The translations under genes and the position numbers were made by a program. Shown here piece after piece: positions 60,568 through 64,000 of a stretch of DNA of 64,000 nucleotides. The notes beneath the pieces were generated by a model that was not told the origin of the DNA, made no database searches, and saw nothing but the letters and a program-made list of their open reading frames with translations. Numbering within the stretch: the first letter of the stretch is position 1; the number at the start of each line of letters is the position of its first letter. Origin of the DNA: Algorimicrobium hallyeonense (lineage in GTDB: Bacteria; Bacteroidota; Bacteroidia; Flavobacteriales; Flavobacteriaceae); contig NZ_JBHSLA010000003.1 of NCBI RefSeq assembly GCF_042657385.1, positions 62,001 through 126,000 on the forward strand. Reading direction: 5' to 3'.

Positions 60568-61373
60568 TTAATTCAAACTCCAAACCAAAGCCTTCTCCTT
60601 CGTTGCTCTAAAAATAGTGTTGTGTTTTTCATTCGGTTCATCAGAATAGGTCCACGTTAAATTTTCAGGTGCTGCTTCTTTAAAAATCGTTTCAAGACTT
60701 CTAGTATGTTTGGAAATATCTTCTGCTCCAGAACCGGCAAACCATAGTTTTTTATCTTCCTTAAGAAACTGACTTAAATGATTTTTGGCTTCTTTGACTA
60801 AATTGAAATTGTTCCACCAAAGTGATGGATCCATCGCAATGAAAATATCAAAAGCTTGTGGTTGTAACATAAACGTTTCCATAACAAAAAGTCCTGCTAA
60901 CGATTCGCCAATAATTCCTTTTTTATTGGTTGTTCTATACTTAGTACTAATATCTGGAACTAATTCTTCGGTTATAAACGCGCGAAAATTTTTGGCGCCA
61001 TCTGTTAATGGGCAATATTCGGCATCGGCTTCTACTTCAGAAAAACCCGTTAAATCGCGACCTCTTTCCGTGTTTTCAATCCCAACCAAAATAAAAGGTG
61101 GAATTTGCTTTTCGGCAATAAGTTTGGCAAGGGTATTTGCCATGTGCGGGAAATCTTCTTTTATACCGCCATCAGGCATATAAAGTACCGGAAATGATTG
61201 TTCTGAAGTTTCGTAAGTTGACGGTGTCCAAACTTAATTACGCGTGTTTCATTAACGGCAGTGGATTCTAAAGTAAAATTATCATGCGTAGGAATCGGGT
61301 CATTAGGTTGCGGACTGTTATTGCAACTCACGCAGAAAATAAGCAAACTAATTGCCGAAAATAATTTAGTCAT
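60568..61373 (-). pseudogene. Secreted esterase-like alpha/beta hydrolase, frameshifted
   Basis: Two ORFs (61161-61373 and 60568-61179) together make one protein. The first has a lipoprotein signal (LLIFCVSCNN) and the start of the mature part up to ETRVI. The second frame continues VWTPSTYETSEQSFPVLY then MPDGGIKEDFP and the nucleophile motif GESLAGLF. One base is missing near 61234-61237 (after GTA ATT AA). Family members (putative esterase) read RVIxVWTP without a break. No slippery site was seen, so it is a mutation or sequencing error. Confidence 0.8.
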
Positions 61374-61434
61374 TTTTCAATTTTATTTGAATTAGAATTT
61401 TAAAGATAAATATTTTATCTAATTCAGATGGAAA

Positions 61435-61965
61435 TTATGGGGTTTCTCTTACATCTTTTAAAATATCGGATTGCAATTCAACAGAATCAGAACTTGATGC
61501 TTTATGTAAAACTGAAATATCACCTGTAGATTCTAATACGACCGCGAGAACTTGGTCGAAATTTGTCACATTTGCTTCGCGCAATTTAGCTATGAGCTGC
61601 GATTTATGAATTCGCGCATGTTTTAAGTTGGATTCCAAAATGCTGTTTCCTTTCATTAATAATAATGGTTTGTTGGAGATTAAGGAGTTTAGAACAGGAA
61701 AACGCCGTTGTAAGAATGAAAATATAAAAGTCAGCACCAATAAACTAGCAATAGCCGTGGAGCCATGGGCAACTGTTGTGCTGGATGTCAACGTTGCCGA
61801 TATAATACTGCCAATAGCAATGGTAAAGGCAAAGTCGTAAGCGGTGAATTTAGCAAAAGATCGTAAACCAATAAGTCGCGTAAGCAATATAACAACTATA
61901 AACACTAAAACACTTGCTAAAAAGGTGATTAAAATAGGGTCGTTTATTTTGTAAATCCAGTCCAT
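61435..61965 (-). CDS. DUF421 membrane protein (YetF-like)
   Basis: The 176-aa protein has three N-terminal membrane helices (about residues 12-30, 42-58, 66-84). DUF421-type segments include LIGLRSFAKFTAYDFAFTIAIGSIISATL and the C-terminal NKPLLLMKGNSILESNLKHARI, a cytoplasmic domain. Function is unknown. It stands alone. Confidence 0.82.
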   Translation of the reverse strand: MDWIYKINDPILITFLASVLVFIVVILLTRLIGLRSFAKFTAYDFAFTIAIGSIISATLTSSTTVAHGSTAIASLLVLTFIFSFLQRRFPVLNSLISNKPLLLMKGNSILESNLKHARIHKSQLIAKLREANVTNFDQVLAVVLESTGDISVLHKASSSDSVELQSDILKDVRETP

Positions 61966-62065
61966 AATATATTATTTCTATTAGAACCAAAATTTACAGG
62001 TTTCCTTATTGGTAAACTAATCATAATAAAAAATATATGTGCTGTATTACGAAACACGATTTCTT

Positions 62066-62725
62066 TTAACTCACAGTCCTTTTTTCTTTTGTTTTAATAG
62101 TCATTTTTCGTTTCCAATAAATAATATAAATAGTGCCTATTACTGTAGGTGATAACCATGCAATGAGATTATTTACGCCAATTCCAGCAATAAAAAATGC
62201 GGTTATAGATGCTATTAAAGCGCCGTTCATTTTGCCAAGATGTGCAATAAGCCAAGCATTTTTGGGTTTGCTTTTATTGTTATAAAAGAGAAAATCTTTG
62301 ATAGTTAATAGCATGCCAAATCCACCAAAAAACAAAAATAAAATACTCATAGTATTACTATTAATGCTTAAATAGATTCCAAAAGCAATCATGAATATAG
62401 AGAATAGGAGCATGGTGCCCGAAATGGTTATGTCAAACCAATTGGCTTGTGTATTGTTTTTGAATTTTAGTGCGCTGTTTCCAGCTAATACTAAATAAAT
62501 GGTAAAGACACTTATTACAAATAGAAATACGTTTTCATGATTTGGCGTCCATGAAATGGGAATAGAAATTAGCGAACTTGCAAGCATGCTAATGGAAAAC
62601 AATTTCCCCATTTGTTTGTGATGTGGACTTCCTTTTTTAACTATAATACTACCCATTCCAGTTATAAGTCCCACGCCTCCAAAAAAGGCATGAATATAAA
62701 TGGCTATTTTAATGATATCTTCCAT
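62066..62725 (-). CDS. DUF2306-like multi-pass membrane protein
   Basis: The 219-aa protein has about seven hydrophobic helices. The first (AIYIHAFFGGVGLITGM) and the KKGSPHHKQMGKLFSISMLASSL segment with an HxxxG motif resemble DUF2306. A second H-rich pair occurs in AWLIAHLGKMNGALIAS. The histidines could bind heme or metal, which is inference. The C-terminus is basic (KRKMTIKTKEKRTVS). No partner gene is adjacent. Confidence 0.65.
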   Translation of the reverse strand: MEDIIKIAIYIHAFFGGVGLITGMGSIIVKKGSPHHKQMGKLFSISMLASSLISIPISWTPNHENVFLFVISVFTIYLVLAGNSALKFKNNTQANWFDITISGTMLLFSIFMIAFGIYLSINSNTMSILFLFFGGFGMLLTIKDFLFYNNKSKPKNAWLIAHLGKMNGALIASITAFFIAGIGVNNLIAWLSPTVIGTIYIIYWKRKMTIKTKEKRTVS

Positions 62726-62911
62726 GTGGTTGGTTTGTTGATTTGCAAGTCAAAAATCATCTAAATAAAATGGTTCTCGAATTTTAAGGATCTCAACTGT
62801 TTCCTTTAATGGACGAGTTGTAATAAATGGTTATGTTAGCCTTTTTTAAAATTACTAAAATGTTTAACTAAGGTTTATCAATTCCAAAAGGGCTTTTTTA
62901 TTTATTCTATT

Positions 62912-62919
62912 TACCTTTG
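62912..62919 (+). promoter_or_regulatory. Bacteroidota -7 promoter motif for the exonuclease gene
   Basis: TACCTTTG matches TAnnTTTG and ends 15 nt before the ATG at 62935. An apparent earlier TTG start (62917) lies inside it. Confidence 0.5.
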
Positions 62920-62934
62920 TGCAAAATTTATAAT

Positions 62935-63711
62935 ATGAAACTTAATCTTACCAAACCTATTTGTTTTTTCGATTTAGAAACAACCGGAATCAGCATCACT
63001 TCTGATAGGATTGTAGAAATAGCTATCTTAAAAGTTCACCCAAATGGAAAAGAAGAATCTACACGTTGGTTGGTAAATCCGGAAATGCCTATTCCGGCAG
63101 AAGTTACTGCTATTCACGGTATTTCAGATGCTGATGTTGCCAATGCCCCAACCTTCAAAGAATTAGCCAAGGAGGTGAATCAGATGATTAAAGATTCAGA
63201 TTTAGGTGGTTTTAATTCTAACCGATTTGATATTCCACTTTTAGCCGAAGAAATGTTACGCGCTGATGTGGATTTTGACATGAAAAATCGCGTATCTGTG
63301 GATGTGCAAACCATATTTCATAAAATGGAGCAACGTACATTAAGTGCGGCTTACAAATTCTACTGTAATGAAACTTTAGAAGGAGCGCATAGTGCTGAAG
63401 CAGATACCAATGCCACATACGAAGTTCTTAAAGCGCAAATAGCAAAGTATGACACGCTAGAAAACGATACACAGTTTTTAGCAGAATTTAGCTCGCGCAA
63501 AAAGTTTGCAGATTTTGCTGGTTTTATTGCATATAATAAGCAAGGTGAAGAGTGTTTTTCTTTTGGAAAACATAAAGGCAAATTAGTAAATGAAATTTTA
63601 GAAAAGGAACCAGGCTATTTCGGTTGGTTGCTAAATGCTGATTTTCCATTATATACTAAAAAAGTATTGACAGCTATTAAATTAAGAGCCTTTAATAATA
63701 AATTGGATTAG
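62935..63711 (+). CDS. DnaQ-type 3'-5' exonuclease (DEDDh)
   Basis: The protein, 258 aa from the ATG at 62935 (MKLNLTKPICFFDLETTG), has an N-terminal exonuclease domain. Motif I is FDLETTG (Asp/Glu), motif II is GGFNSNRFDIPLL (Asp), and motif III ends HSAEADTNATY (His/Asp). A C-terminal region contains FSFGKHKGKLVNEIL, a domain often attached to such exonucleases. It may be a proofreading or RNase T-like enzyme, but is not clearly the pol III epsilon subunit. Confidence 0.85.
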   Translation: MKLNLTKPICFFDLETTGISITSDRIVEIAILKVHPNGKEESTRWLVNPEMPIPAEVTAIHGISDADVANAPTFKELAKEVNQMIKDSDLGGFNSNRFDIPLLAEEMLRADVDFDMKNRVSVDVQTIFHKMEQRTLSAAYKFYCNETLEGAHSAEADTNATYEVLKAQIAKYDTLENDTQFLAEFSSRKKFADFAGFIAYNKQGEECFSFGKHKGKLVNEILEKEPGYFGWLLNADFPLYTKKVLTAIKLRAFNNKLD

Positions 63712-63755
63712 TCATTTAGCTTAAATGATTTAAAGCTTAACAACATACAACATCA

Positions 63756-64000
63756 ATGAAACTCATTTGTATTGGTCGGAACTACACCGAGCATATTAAA
63801 GAATTGGAAAACGAAAGACCCACAGATCCTGTGGTGTTTTTAAAACCCGATACCGCTATTTTATTAAAAAAACAGCCTTTTTTTATTCCTGATTTCTCTA
63901 ATGATGTGCATCATGAGGTGGAAATTTTGGTAAAAATTAATAAAGTAGGAAAGCATATAAGTGAAAAATTTGCTCATAAATATTACAACGAAATAGGTTT
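63756..64000 (+). CDS. Fumarylacetoacetate hydrolase family protein, 5' part only
   Basis: The gene runs off the window end. The first 81 codons read MKLICIGRNYTEHIKELEN, then VVFLKPDTAILLKK, VHHEVEILVKI and KFAHKYYNEIG. The start, the EVEI metal-binding segment (VHHEVEI) and FLKP are the family pattern. The family hydrolyses or isomerises acyl-pyruvates. It lies 44 nt behind the exonuclease gene, so co-transcription is likely. Confidence 0.8.
   Translation, partial: MKLICIGRNYTEHIKELENERPTDPVVFLKPDTAILLKKQPFFIPDFSNDVHHEVEILVKINKVGKHISEKFAHKYYNEIG

Overview
The window looks like a chromosomal segment from a member of the Flavobacteriaceae (phylum Bacteroidota). The evidence is low GC, TAnnTTTG -7 promoter motifs in place of the E. 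coli -10 box, a type IX secretion (T9SS) sorting domain, PorT-type outer-membrane barrels, carboxypeptidase-regulatory-like domains, and the flavobacterial order trnW-secE-nusG-rplKAJL-rpoBC. I cannot name a genus from the sequence.

Layout. 1-11.8 kb is the transcription/translation core: tRNA-Trp, secE, nusG, rplK, rplA, rplJ, rplL, rpoB, rpoC and a DUF3467 gene, closed by strong terminators. 11.8-16.4 kb holds a mono-cluster ferredoxin, prfC, an idi-queD-manA operon with overlapping ends, a small helical protein and tRNA-Thr. 16.5-20 kb is envelope genes on the minus strand (two beta-barrels, a DUF4369 lipoprotein, a DUF819 membrane protein). 20-22.2 kb is a compact minus-strand operon: SPFH protein, a 52-aa DUF4177 protein, an alpha/beta hydrolase and a ribbon-helix-helix regulator. 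A perfect palindrome overlaps its promoter. 22.2-23.7 kb carries two apparently non-coding plus-strand transcription units around a second copy of the hydrolase. 23.7-27.7 kb holds alkB, a VanX-type dipeptidase, DoxX, a regulatory-domain protein and a DEAD-box helicase. 27.9-32.2 kb is one giant secreted beta-helix adhesin-like protein.

32-48 kb is accessory: a DUF2200 protein, cytochrome c, serine hydrolases, YceI, GNAT, pirin, an AraC regulator, lipoproteins, a transglutaminase and genes of unknown function. It is dotted with a repeated terminator-like hairpin. Several genes here are interrupted: a D-aminoacylase-like amidohydrolase (frameshift at A7), a small lipoprotein (in-frame TAA) and a RelA/SpoT synthetase gene (in-frame TGA). 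A fourth interrupted gene, an esterase, is at 60.6-61.4 kb.

48.5-64 kb returns to housekeeping genes: htpG, an S9 peptidase, fabH, a CoA-binding protein, a sodium:solute symporter, recR, a family 2 glycosyltransferase, a 2-oxoacid dehydrogenase E2, DUF421 and DUF2306-like membrane proteins, a DnaQ-type exonuclease, and the start of a fumarylacetoacetate-hydrolase gene cut by the window edge.

No CRISPR array, phage, transposase or rRNA was seen. The best candidates for something undescribed are the SPFH/DUF4177/hydrolase/RHH operon with its divergent sigma54-like non-coding unit, the tandem intergenic modules before the CoA-binding gene, and an overlapping gene pair sharing a GxGNP N-terminal motif.
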